DNA from: Deminuibacter soli
Lineage (GTDB): Bacteria > Bacteroidota > Bacteroidia > Chitinophagales > Chitinophagaceae
DNA length: 64,000 nucleotides
NCBI RefSeq assembly: GCF_003412455.1
Contig: NZ_QTJU01000001.1
Location: 1,384,021-1,448,020 of the forward strand
Direction of reading: 5' to 3'
Shown here: piece after piece, positions 7,402 to 15,875 of the stretch
Numbering within the stretch: position 1 is the stretch's first letter
Layout: every line of letters begins with the position of its first letter
Notes under the pieces: model-generated
Database searches by the model: none
What the model was told of the DNA's origin: nothing
What the model saw: only the letters and a program-made list of their open reading frames with translations
Made by a program: the position numbers and the translations under genes

Positions 7402-8604
7402 TTAATAACCGATGGTGGGCAGCAGTTCTATATCACAGCCATGATAAGTCATGATAGACAGGCCATAGCCTGCCAGGCCTTCGCTCAGGCAGCAGTCAAC
7501 CAGCGGCTGGGCATTTCTTGTTTTGCGGGCAAAGCCTGCTGTTGCATTGCTTTGGCGGCTGAATGCCAGTGAAGTATTGTACCAGAAGGTAGCTGCATCA
7601 TTAAACAAAACATTACCTGTATGTTCATGCACCTGCTTAAACAACAGTGATATGCCTGTGCTGCCGTACATGAGTGATGCATCGTTAATACCTATCAGTT
7701 TCGGCTGGCGGCGGTTGGCTATAAGCAGCAGGTCGCGCATGCCTTTTGAAGCTAGGGCTGTATCGTTGAGCGCCATGCCCGATTGCCAGATGGAATAAGC
7801 CACACCGGCATCGCCATAACAAAGGTTCATCGGCATTTCTATACCGGGCTCCCCGGCAATATCCGGGTAAAGGCGTGTAGGACTGTTTTGGCGGTGTGCC
7901 AGCAGGTAAGCGGTAATGCCCTGCAGCAGCGCGTCAATAATGGCTTCTGAAGAGGTGGGCAGCGCTTCGCTGTCTTTCAGTTGCCCGAGTAGCAGCAATA
8001 TGCCTGCAAGACCGTGCCCCCAGCCAAGATACACCTGGTTGCTGTCGAACAGCCGGGAGCGGTAAAAGCTTTTGTGGTCGCTGATTTCCCTGATGCAAGC
8101 CAGGTTTTTCAGCACCGTATCGAGTATTTTTTTGCCTTGCCTGTTGGGCCGTTTCAGAAAATACCGCGCAATAGGCAGGTAACCGGAAAAAGTATCAAAA
8201 TTGCCCTGTTTGAGCATTGGGTCGATGGCCTGCGATAATAATCCGTCTATCTTTTCGAGCACTTCGTCGAAAGAGCTGTCCAGATAATCCCGCTGTTGCA
8301 GGTAAAGAATCATGGTGCCCAGTTCGGCTGCATCCCGGTAGTGAAAGTTGGGTTGCCTGTACAGGACATTGATCGTTTCCATCAGCATTTCCTCGGCAAC
8401 CAGTGCATACCGCGATTCTTCACTGATGTATTCGTTATAGGCATACAAAAACCAGAACATGCCCATTCTTCCGTTCAGTAAACCATGCTGGTTGCTGCTC
8501 TGCTGGGCTTGCTGGTAAAGGGATTCTGCAATTTCAGGCAGCTTGCCTAATCCTTCTTCCTGCTGTATAGTCAGGGATTCAACGTGCGCGACATTGTTCT
8601 CCAT
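7402..8604 (-). CDS. LanC-like lanthionine cyclase with incomplete zinc site
   Basis: This 400-residue protein has the alpha/alpha-toroid architecture and glycine motifs of LanC: LGWGHGLAG (about 193-201, with the conserved His197), LCYGDAG (about 261-267, with Cys262), LMYGSTG (about 311-317) and SEGLAGYGLS near the end (about 374-383). In LanC enzymes the third motif normally reads CHG and supplies a Cys and the adjacent His as zinc ligands. Here the residues are Met312 and Tyr313, so only one of three zinc ligands remains in place. A CC pair at 371-372 is extra. It may be a non-catalytic scaffold, use other ligands, or cyclise by another route (inference). The gene is divergent from lanB across a 288-base regulatory region. 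Confidence 0.88.
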   Translation of the reverse strand: MENNVAHVESLTIQQEEGLGKLPEIAESLYQQAQQSSNQHGLLNGRMGMFWFLYAYNEYISEESRYALVAEEMLMETINVLYRQPNFHYRDAAELGTMILYLQQRDYLDSSFDEVLEKIDGLLSQAIDPMLKQGNFDTFSGYLPIARYFLKRPNRQGKKILDTVLKNLACIREISDHKSFYRSRLFDSNQVYLGWGHGLAGILLLLGQLKDSEALPTSSEAIIDALLQGITAYLLAHRQNSPTRLYPDIAGEPGIEMPMNLCYGDAGVAYSIWQSGMALNDTALASKGMRDLLLIANRRQPKLIGINDASLMYGSTGISLLFKQVHEHTGNVLFNDAATFWYNTSLAFSRQSNATAGFARKTRNAQPLVDCCLSEGLAGYGLSIMTYHGCDIELLPTIGY

Positions 8605-8660
8605 ATCTTCCTCATTTTTACACTACAATTTTTGCATTTTATAAGTGAGTGGCCTAATTA

Positions 8661-8669
8661 TTTCGTCTA
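8661..8669. promoter_or_regulatory. GTCTA-type motif on the lanC side of the lanC-lanB intergenic region
   Basis: TTTCGTCTA differs at two positions from GTTGGTCTA, the repeat found on the lanB side. It lies about 60 bases upstream of the LanC-like start. Weak on its own; listed because related motifs occur at the precursor and lanB promoters. Confidence 0.3.
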
Positions 8670-8743
8670 ACTATAGCCAGTGCCAGACGAATATTCCGAA
8701 ACGGAAATTTGCTAAACAATCACAGGCCCCGCCGGTGGTGCCT

Positions 8744-8773
8744 TCAGTTGGTCTAAGTGAGGTGTAAGTTGGT
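8744..8773 (+). promoter_or_regulatory. LytTR-type direct repeat in front of lanB
   Basis: TCAGTTGGT (8744-8752) and TAAGTTGGT (8765-8773) are direct repeats separated by exactly 12 bases, about 120 bases before the lanB start. Both fit the published LytTR (AgrA/AlgR-like) consensus [TA][AC][CA]GTTN[AG][TG] at all nine positions, and the spacing is the standard one. The identity continues into a shared CTA. A possible -7 element (CATATTTG, 8796-8803) follows. The LytTR regulator 2.3 kb away is the obvious candidate binder. Confidence 0.72.
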
Positions 8774-8892
8774 CTACTTTAATTCTCCGGTGGTACATAT
8801 TTGCTTTCTTTTGGCATATAATTAATCAGTTATAATCCCTGCAAACTGAATTGCCCGAAGCGCCCGTAAAAAGGGTGCACCAATGAAGCGTT

Positions 8893-11800
8893 ATGAAAAA
8901 TTCTGTTCAGCTGAAAGCAGATCCGTTTTACCTTATCAGGCGCCCCCTTTTACCGGTAAACACCTTGTTTGAACTGAATAAGCGTTTGGTTGAAACGCCT
9001 GACCTGCTTTGGCCTTTCCTGCATCAGCTTTTTAACGAGCCTTTGGTTAATGAAGCCATTTACCTGGCTTCTCCCGAACTGCACAGCGAGTTCGGCAAAC
9101 TGCGTGCACATGATGCAGCAGGTGCGGTTAAAATGGCGCAATCCCTGTATAAATACCTGGTGCGCATGTGTACCCGCGCCACGCCCTACGGTTTGTTTGC
9201 AGGCTGCTCTGCCGGTACAGTTGCGGCGCATACGCAAATCAGCTATGCCGGTGCGCAAATGCATAAAAAATCCAGGCTGGATATGTTGTATGTGTGCGAA
9301 CTGGTGCAAGCCATTGCAGCAGACCCTGCCATTAAAAAGCAACTGCGCTATTTTCCCAATAACAGTTTATATACTGCCGGAAACAATTACCGGTATGTTG
9401 AATATTCAGTAGCCGGTAAAAAACGTGCCTACACCGTTTCGGCCGTTCAGCAATCGCCCTACCTGCAGGCGGTGCTGGAGAAAGCCGCATGCGGACTGTA
9501 TTACAATGATATTGTTGCAGCAGTGCTGGAAACAGATGCAACCCTGGATATGCAGGAAATCGGCGAATTTATTGATCAGCTTATCAGCGCCCAGCTGCTG
9601 GTGAGTGAACTTGAACCTTCACTCACGGGTGATGTTTTTTTCGATACACTCGCTGAAAAGCTGCAACATATTGCTGCACCGGAAATGGTGGGCAGCCTGC
9701 AGCAGTTGCGTGCATACCTGCAATGCGGCGGTACAGAAAACTATTGTAAGGCGCATGAGCTGATTAATGAACAACTGGTGCAGACGGGTACGAAAGACCT
9801 GGTGCAGACAGACCTGTTTTTTACGCACGCGCAAAACACACTTGGCGAAGGGTTTACCAATATGCTTACAGAACAGCTGGCGCCTTTGTTCCGGTTATCA
9901 TCACAGAAACATACGCCTGAGCTGGATACATTTAAACAACGTTTCCAGGCACGTTTTGATACGCAGGAAGTGCCGCTGCTGCTGGCCCTTGATATAGAAA
10001 CAGGCGTTGGTTACGGCACTCAGCATGGCAGCAGCACATTGATGCCGCTGGTTGGTGATATCGATTTGCCTGCTGCTAAAAATACTGCTGCACTCAGCTG
10101 GAACGGTTATACCCAATTGCTGCATACTTTGTACAGCAGGGCATTACAAACAGCCGCTCAGGAAGTGCAGATTACCGATGAAGACCTGGCTGCTATTGAA
10201 GAACCCAATCATTTGCATACGCAAATTGCACCCAGCCTGTTTGCTTTTGGTTCACTGCTGGCTAAAAGCAGTGAGGCAATAGACAAAGGTGATTTCCGCT
10301 TTTTGCTGGCCACCTGCAATGGCCCGTCAGCCGCCAACCTGCTGGGCAGGTTTTGTTATGGCGATGAAGCCCTGTTGCACAAGGTTAAAAAAAGCCTGGC
10401 GCAGCACGAACCAGATACTGCCCATACTGTATATGCCGAAATTGTGCATTTGCCTGAAGCCCGCGTGGGTAATGTATTGCAGCGTCCGTGTTTAAGAAAC
10501 TACGAGATCCCGTTTTTGGGAAAATCGGGTATGCCGCAGCAAAACCAACTGCCGGTAAATGACCTGATGGTATCTGTACAACATGGGAAAGTGGTACTGC
10601 GGTCAAAAAAATTAAACAAACGCGTTATACCGCGTATGGCTACTGCACACCAGCATGCCCAGGGTTTGCCGGTGTACCGTTTTTTGTGCGACCTGCAGCG
10701 CCAGCAATTGTATTACGGGTTTCACTGGAAATGGGAGCACCTGGCAGGCAGCGATTTTTTGCCAAGGGTTGTGTATAAAAACATTATCCTGTCTAAAGCC
10801 AGCTGGCAGGTAAAACTGGCAGATATAACAGGCAATACACAGCAGGCTGATGATGCAGACCGGTTACGCAGCCTGCTGCAGCTACGCAATATTCCTGTTT
10901 GCGTGTCCATTACTGAGCACGATAACGAGTTGCTGGCCGACTGGTCTACCACTGCAGGCCTGCAGTTAATGCTGCGCCAGTTGCAGAAAAAAGGCAGTGT
11001 ACAGTTAACTGAATTTTTACATACACCGGACAATTGTTTTGTTACCGGTGACAATGATGCATTGTATGCCAATGAAATAATAGTGCCGTTGCACAACCCG
11101 CTGTATAAAACCGGGCCACCATTGCCACAGCGCGCAGTACCTGCAGTGCAGCGCAGTTTTGCCCCGGGAAGCGAATGGGTTTACTGGAAATTATACGGCG
11201 GAGCGAAAGACACCGAAACCATATTAAAAGAGACGATTACGCCGTTTGTACAGCAATTGCGGCAGCAAAATGCAATTGATGGCTGGTTCTTTATCCGTTA
11301 TACAGATCCTGAGCCGCACATACGTTTGCGCATGCATTTGCCTAAAACGCAGCAACATCTGCTTGGACAACTGATCTGCGGTTTGCAGCAAGCCCTGCAG
11401 CCGGCATTGGATGCGCACCTGCTGCACAGTATACAGCTCGATACTTATGAACGGGAGCTGGAACGTTATGGTGCAGCAAATATTGAAGACAGTGAGCAGG
11501 TCTTTTTCCACGATAGTAATGCCACGGCAGCTGTGCTTACCATGCTTGACGGTGAAGACGGTGAACGCTGGCGCTGGTTGCTGGCTATGCGCAGCACAGA
11601 TATGCTGTTAAACACTTTCGGCCTTACATTGAACGAAAGAAAAGAACTGATGAACAGCTTGTCTGCAGCGTACTTCAGGGAGTTTAACGGCGATAAGAAT
11701 TTATCGGCTCAGCTCAACGATAAATTCCGGGCAGAAGGCCGGATGATCAGGAGCATGCTCAACCCTGCAGATGATGTGCAGAACCAGGTATCTGCGGTTG

Positions 11801-12057
11801 TTGCGCTATTTGCTGAAAGAGATGAAGCCATTGCGCCGGTGCTTGAACGCATTGCTTGCAGAGCTGGTGCCGGTTTCAATGAAGAAGGCGGCATGGACTT
11901 GCTGCGGAGTTACCTGCATATGAGTTTGAACAGGTTTTTCCCGGCTAAACAACGGCTGCACGAGTTGGGCATTTATTATTTGCTGTATAAACATTATATG
12001 TCGTCTGTTGCTATACTTAAAAGTAATCAAACACCGCTTGCTGTTGCAACCGTATAA
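8893..12057 (+). CDS. lanthipeptide dehydratase LanB, full length
   Basis: LanB enzymes use glutamyl-tRNA to glutamylate Ser/Thr of the precursor and then eliminate glutamate to give dehydroalanine or dehydrobutyrine. This 1054-residue protein contains both parts. The N-terminal glutamylation domain starts with the typical FYLIRRPLLP and includes TRATPYGLFAG (about 94-104). The C-terminal elimination domain of the SpaB_C/thiopeptide type (about 755-1050) includes WVYWKLYGG and FIRYTDPEPHIRLR (about 800-813), matching the region with the catalytic Arg residues in NisB. Many Bacteroidota clusters carry these halves as separate genes; here they are fused. No transporter or protease gene follows. 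Expression is probably controlled by the LytTR repeat upstream. Confidence 0.95.
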   Translation: MKNSVQLKADPFYLIRRPLLPVNTLFELNKRLVETPDLLWPFLHQLFNEPLVNEAIYLASPELHSEFGKLRAHDAAGAVKMAQSLYKYLVRMCTRATPYGLFAGCSAGTVAAHTQISYAGAQMHKKSRLDMLYVCELVQAIAADPAIKKQLRYFPNNSLYTAGNNYRYVEYSVAGKKRAYTVSAVQQSPYLQAVLEKAACGLYYNDIVAAVLETDATLDMQEIGEFIDQLISAQLLVSELEPSLTGDVFFDTLAEKLQHIAAPEMVGSLQQLRAYLQCGGTENYCKAHELINEQLVQTGTKDLVQTDLFFTHAQNTLGEGFTNMLTEQLAPLFRLSSQKHTPELDTFKQRFQARFDTQEVPLLLALDIETGVGYGTQHGSSTLMPLVGDIDLPAAKNTAALSWNGYTQLLHTLYSRALQTAAQEVQITDEDLAAIEEPNHLHTQIAPSLFAFGSLLAKSSEAIDKGDFRFLLATCNGPSAANLLGRFCYGDEALLHKVKKSLAQHEPDTAHTVYAEIVHLPEARVGNVLQRPCLRNYEIPFLGKSGMPQQNQLPVNDLMVSVQHGKVVLRSKKLNKRVIPRMATAHQHAQGLPVYRFLCDLQRQQLYYGFHWKWEHLAGSDFLPRVVYKNIILSKASWQVKLADITGNTQQADDADRLRSLLQLRNIPVCVSITEHDNELLADWSTTAGLQLMLRQLQKKGSVQLTEFLHTPDNCFVTGDNDALYANEIIVPLHNPLYKTGPPLPQRAVPAVQRSFAPGSEWVYWKLYGGAKDTETILKETITPFVQQLRQQNAIDGWFFIRYTDPEPHIRLRMHLPKTQQHLLGQLICGLQQALQPALDAHLLHSIQLDTYERELERYGAANIEDSEQVFFHDSNATAAVLTMLDGEDGERWRWLLAMRSTDMLLNTFGLTLNERKELMNSLSAAYFREFNGDKNLSAQLNDKFRAEGRMIRSMLNPADDVQNQVSAVVALFAERDEAIAPVLERIACRAGAGFNEEGGMDLLRSYLHMSLNRFFPAKQRLHELGIYYLLYKHYMSSVAILKSNQTPLAVATV

Positions 12058-12143
12058 CGGATGTATGCAGGAGATTATTTTTCCGTTAATGGTACCGGCA
12101 GTTTCACATGGGCCTTTGCTAACCTGAACACTTAACCCTCACC

Positions 12144-12206
12144 CGTTTAAAGCGGTGTGGTCTTTTTCGACTTTGAAGAGCAGTGCTGTTACAAACAGCG
12201 CTGCTC
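12144..12206 (+). terminator. hairpins downstream of lanB
   Basis: An imperfect CACC...GGTG hairpin followed by a short T-run (to about 12168) comes first. It is followed by a strong GC hairpin, GAGCAGTGCTGTT (12178-12190) with AACAGCGCTGCTC (12194-12206), with one G-T mismatch. The region sits between the convergent lanB and AraC genes. The termination role is inferred. Confidence 0.45.
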
Positions 12207-12258
12207 TCACGGCCACAAACCCAGCAGCCAATACACACCCACCGGATACTGATACTGC

Positions 12259-13299
12259 TTAATTCAGTACCTGCTCGTGCTTACGCACGGTAAAGCCCTG
12301 TTTCTGGTAGCTTGCCGGGGTAGTGCCTGTCCAGCGTTTAAAGGCACGGGTAAATGCACTGAGTTCATTATATCCCAGCATGTATGATATTTCTTTAAAC
12401 TGGTAATTGCCTGAATCAATATAATGCAACGCCAGCGATTTGCGGGCCTGCTCTGCCAGCTGCTGAAAACTAACGCCTTCCTCTTTCAGTTTGCGTTGCA
12501 GGCTCCTGGTGCTTACATTAAAGTTGGCGGCAATGTCTTCCAGTGAGGCAAGTCCAAGATAGGCGTTCGACAACAGGTAACGGTATATTCTCGCCTGCAG
12601 GCTCTGCGGGTTAACATCGGGTAAGGCGGCACCTGTTACCTTTTGCAACAAGGCTTGCTGCAATTCGTATTGTGCCGTAACAATAGGTTTGTTCCAGTAG
12701 GCAGCAGGCAGCTGTATGGCCCAGGTGTTGGCCCTGGTAACAGGCCTGCAGCGAAACACTCTTTCATATTCCCGCAAATCCCCGTCTTTAATGGCATAAG
12801 GCAGGTTTACTGCAACCGGTTTTATCTTCTCCAGCACCAGTCCGTCCATTTCATGCACCACGAAAGCCATAAACATATCCATGGTTTGCCGGAAGGAAAA
12901 GTTATCCCCTTCAGTCAATGGATTGAATTGTATGCTGAAAGTACCGGTATGATGTTCTACGCTCACAGAGAAAAGATCGGTAAACAAATGTGCCATAGCC
13001 GCAGCCTGTGTAATGCCCTCACCAACAGTGCTGCTTGTTTTAATGATTTCACCTACAATACCCAGTGCCGCAAGTTGCAGCGATTCGCCGAGGTGCAGGC
13101 CAAACAGGAGGTCATGTGAAAGATGACTGGCATGCGTCCACAGTTCGTTTAACCGGGCAGGTGTAATGGCAGGCTGCCGGTTTTGTTCAACAGCAGCAAA
13201 GTCGATGCCCGACAGGTTGCAGAGCACTGCGGCATCGGTATCTTTTTGTACGGCATAAGCTAGTATAGCTGTGGCTATACGCAGGCGGTGGTCTTCCAT
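12259..13299 (-). CDS. AraC-family transcription regulator (Arabinose_bd-type N-terminus)
   Basis: The C-terminal 100 residues are an AraC helix-turn-helix domain: LEDIAANFNVSTRSLQRKLKEEGVSF, then ISYMLGYNELSAFTRAFKRWTGTTPASYQ. The N-terminal 230 residues resemble the effector domain of OruR/ArgR-like AraC proteins (for example LFGLHLGESLQLAALGIVGEI). The ATG at 13299 was chosen (346 aa, normal length); the longer frame to 13377 needs a TTG. The gene is divergent from the SnoaL-like gene, with 128 bases between the starts, so that gene is its most likely target. The effector is unknown. Confidence 0.92.
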   Translation of the reverse strand: MEDHRLRIATAILAYAVQKDTDAAVLCNLSGIDFAAVEQNRQPAITPARLNELWTHASHLSHDLLFGLHLGESLQLAALGIVGEIIKTSSTVGEGITQAAAMAHLFTDLFSVSVEHHTGTFSIQFNPLTEGDNFSFRQTMDMFMAFVVHEMDGLVLEKIKPVAVNLPYAIKDGDLREYERVFRCRPVTRANTWAIQLPAAYWNKPIVTAQYELQQALLQKVTGAALPDVNPQSLQARIYRYLLSNAYLGLASLEDIAANFNVSTRSLQRKLKEEGVSFQQLAEQARKSLALHYIDSGNYQFKEISYMLGYNELSAFTRAFKRWTGTTPASYQKQGFTVRKHEQVLN

Positions 13300-13427
13300 A
13301 GTATTAAAGTTAGGCAGCGATGTATTTGGGTGCAGCTGGTTGTCGTTAAATGGCAAAAGCTTGTCGTAAACGGGCAATTACCGGGTTATGCGGTCGAAGT
13401 AGTTTTACAGTATTAAATCAATACAAT

Positions 13428-13832
13428 ATGTCAAACAATAACCAGTCATTACAGGTAGTAAACGCATTTTTAACGGCCGTACAGCAGGGCGATTTTGAAA
13501 AAGTGGGCAGCCTGCTGCATCCTGAAATTGTATGGCAGCAGCCGGGGAATAACCCGTTTTCAGGCACACAAACATCGGCTGCTGATGTATTTAAAATGGT
13601 GGGCGGCATGTTTCAGCATACAGCCAATAATATGGCGCTTACGGCTATTAAAACGATGGCGACACATGGCGAAAGCGTTGCGTGTTTGCTGCACTGGAGT
13701 GCAACCCACCCGTCGGGCAAAGAAATGGAAGTAGACAACATTGATGTGTACACCGTGCGTAACGGGCAAATTGTAGCGGCTGTTATTTACACTGCAGATG
13801 AAGCGCTCGAGAATATGTTCTGGAACAACTAA
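13428..13832 (+). CDS. SnoaL-like / NTF2-fold protein
   Basis: This 134-residue protein shows the NTF2-like pattern: an N-terminal helix (VVNAFLTAVQQGDFEKVGSLL), then HPEIVWQQPGNNPFSG, and beta strands ending in VDNIDVYTVRNGQIV. Such proteins are small cone-shaped cytoplasmic proteins that act as isomerases, hydrolases or binding proteins; the substrate cannot be told from the sequence. The ATG at 13428 gives the normal length; 26 extra upstream residues in the open frame are not typical. It is divergent from the AraC regulator and followed by a 15-bp perfect terminator hairpin. Confidence 0.88.
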   Translation: MSNNNQSLQVVNAFLTAVQQGDFEKVGSLLHPEIVWQQPGNNPFSGTQTSAADVFKMVGGMFQHTANNMALTAIKTMATHGESVACLLHWSATHPSGKEMEVDNIDVYTVRNGQIVAAVIYTADEALENMFWNN

Positions 13833-13860
13833 GCAGCGACATATGGCATGGCTGTAAAAA

Positions 13861-13892
13861 CAAAGAGCGGCCTGCTTGCAGGCCGCTCTTTG
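13861..13892. terminator. bidirectional terminator
   Basis: A perfect 15-bp inverted repeat (13861-13875 with 13878-13892, loop TT) with AAAG/CTTT ends lies between the convergent SnoaL-like and desaturase genes. Confidence 0.88.
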
Positions 13893-13912
13893 CATATAAT
13901 AAGGTAGTATTG

Positions 13913-15007
13913 TTACTGCAATACAGGTACCGGTACAGGTGCCAGCTGTGTTTCCGGGTGAGCGTTCATCTGGGTCATTTCAATATCGGCTTTGGACTTG
14001 TCTGTCAAAGGAACTTTACCCCTGTTGTTGCGGATAATGCGAGAGAACAGCGATATTTCCTGGTCGAAAAGGAAACGGAAGAACAATTTTACCCATGAGG
14101 TATGGTAATAAAGGCTGTCGTAAAATATGGGAGCTTTCGACCTTATCTGCGGCAGTTTATTCCATGGTATAGAAGGAAAATCATGGTGCTCATTGTGGTA
14201 ACCCACGTTAAAAGCCAGTTTGTTCATATTACCGTAATAGCTGTAGGTTTCCTGGTTTTCTTTTACAACATAATGTTCCTGTATCCATCTTGCACCCAGC
14301 GGGTGCAGACCAACAGAAAAGAAAAAGCTCAGCACCATAAAGGCAATGGCTTTAAAGCCGAAGAAATACCACATGGCAGCGGTAAAAACAACCTGTATAA
14401 TAAAGTTGGCGACTGTCCATTTGTCAAACGCCTTGATTTCTTTCAGGCGGCCCAGTCTTGATAACTGGAAAAAGGGATATAATAACAGCCACATTACTTT
14501 TCCGATGAAATAGTTGTTGATGAGGCGTGCTTCCCAATGGTTGGGTAAATCGCCATCTAATTCATGCACACCCTGGAATGAATGGTGTTTGATGTGGTAA
14601 CGTTCAAAAGAAATAGAGTTGGGAAAAATCTGCGGCAGGTTGGCGAACATGCCTGCTAAACGGTTTGCAATTTTGCCTTTGAATAACAACTGGTGGGCAC
14701 ACTCGTGAATCATTACAAACAGTGCATGGTTGGCGAATGCGCCAAGTAAATAGGCTGCTCCGAATACCAACCACCATGACTGACCGGATACAAGGCCTGC
14801 CAAAGCAGTTTGAAATACAACCAGGCCAATGATGGCAAATATGGTATAAGGATTTTTTCCGATAAGCTCCCTGATGTCTGGATGCTGCTGAAGAATTTTT
14901 TTTGTACGTACGCGATGAGGTTCACTCACGTGTGAGTAGATAAATGTTTGTTTGTCCAATGTAGTAGGTTTTATATGAGAACGCTTTAAGGTAACGCTTA
15001 AATACAT
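13913..15007 (-). CDS. sphingolipid delta-4 desaturase-like fatty acid desaturase
   Basis: This is a membrane di-iron desaturase of 364 residues. The three histidine boxes are HECAH (101-105), HIKHH (138-142) and HNEHH (271-275). The protein follows the eukaryotic DEGS1 dihydroceramide desaturase from end to end: an EPHRVRTKKIL..HPDIREL N-terminus (Lipid_DES-like), MFANLPQIFPNSISFERYH, GLHPLGARWIQEHY, ETYSYYGNMNKLAFNVGYH and HNEHHDFPSIP. The last stretch is nearly identical to the animal enzyme as I recall it. It should insert a trans double bond at C4 of (dihydro)ceramide; Bacteroidota do make sphingolipids. The Pro/Val-rich C-terminal tail is extra. The ATG at 15005-15007 is the only reasonable start. 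It lies 63 bases after the ABC operon on the same strand. Confidence 0.88.
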   Translation of the reverse strand: MYLSVTLKRSHIKPTTLDKQTFIYSHVSEPHRVRTKKILQQHPDIRELIGKNPYTIFAIIGLVVFQTALAGLVSGQSWWLVFGAAYLLGAFANHALFVMIHECAHQLLFKGKIANRLAGMFANLPQIFPNSISFERYHIKHHSFQGVHELDGDLPNHWEARLINNYFIGKVMWLLLYPFFQLSRLGRLKEIKAFDKWTVANFIIQVVFTAAMWYFFGFKAIAFMVLSFFFSVGLHPLGARWIQEHYVVKENQETYSYYGNMNKLAFNVGYHNEHHDFPSIPWNKLPQIRSKAPIFYDSLYYHTSWVKLFFRFLFDQEISLFSRIIRNNRGKVPLTDKSKADIEMTQMNAHPETQLAPVPVPVLQ

Positions 15008-15070
15008 TGGACAAACTTTTTTTTAGTTATTTGTATTAGTCATAACATATATTTAATTTGTTATATGCGG

Positions 15071-15865
15071 CTACAGCAGGTGTTTAATCTCTTCAATAGT
15101 ATCCGAAAATGCAGGCTGGCGTTGAATATCGCTGTGCCAGGCCAGGTCGCGTTCAATTAAATCGATCTCTTTTTTAATTGTTGCACCCTGTTGGCCATTT
15201 TCGGTGCCTAAAATATAAACCGTATCTGAAATAGCCACCGCATGCTGAATATCGTGCGACACGATAATGAGTGTTTTTAATTCATCTGAAAGTGATACCT
15301 GCAACAGCAGTTCTATAACCTTATCAAGCACACAAACATCCAGGCCTGAAAAGGGCTCATCAAGCAGCAGGAAGGAGGCGCCTTTGAGTAATTGTTGCAT
15401 AATACTTACGCGTTGCTGCTGGCCGCCGGATAACTGCCCGGGATAATAGTGCTTTACACTGAGCAGCCCGAAGTTGCTGAGGTATTGTTCCACGGTTTCC
15501 TTTTCCTTTCCTTTCAGCAATGGGTTTTGCCTGGCAGCCAGTAACAGTGACTGGTAAATGGTACGCCAGTAAAACAGGTAATAGTTCTGGAAAATAACAC
15601 CCATATCACCTGCCTGTGCAGGGCGGTTACCAAACAGCGTAATGCTGCCTGCACTGGGTTGCTGCAGGCCGGCCAGTATTTTCAGCATTTGTGTTTTGCC
15701 GATACCGCTGCGGCCTATCAGCGATACTACCTGCCCTTGCAGCATACCGGGGCGCACAATGTTTTTGATACAGAAATTGATGTCTCTTAAAATAGGGGCA
15801 TCACCGTATTGTAACTGAATATTGCTGGCCTGCAGCAATACTTCTTTTTTCTGGTAAACAGTCAT
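15071..15865 (-). CDS. ABC transporter ATP-binding protein (NitT/TauT type) of the OmpA-linked operon
   Basis: This 264-residue ABC ATPase has Walker A GRSGIGKT (about 51-58), Q-loop VIFQNYYLF, signature LSGGQQQR, Walker B FLLLDEPFSGLD and switch His in IIVSHD. It resembles ATPases of nitrate/sulfonate/taurine importers. It is the last gene of a minus-strand set, 10 bases after the permease gene. Its partner solute-binding domain is fused to a peptidoglycan-binding OmpA domain. The ATP hydrolysis may therefore drive something other than simple import (inference). Confidence 0.93.
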   Translation of the reverse strand: MTVYQKKEVLLQASNIQLQYGDAPILRDINFCIKNIVRPGMLQGQVVSLIGRSGIGKTQMLKILAGLQQPSAGSITLFGNRPAQAGDMGVIFQNYYLFYWRTIYQSLLLAARQNPLLKGKEKETVEQYLSNFGLLSVKHYYPGQLSGGQQQRVSIMQQLLKGASFLLLDEPFSGLDVCVLDKVIELLLQVSLSDELKTLIIVSHDIQHAVAISDTVYILGTENGQQGATIKKEIDLIERDLAWHSDIQRQPAFSDTIEEIKHLL

Positions 15866-15875
15866 ACTAAAATTG

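Noticed and set aside
12061..12135. 24-codon ORF after lanB that could be a second precursor peptide
   Set aside because: It has no Cys and no KLxLxKET-type leader motif; most likely chance.
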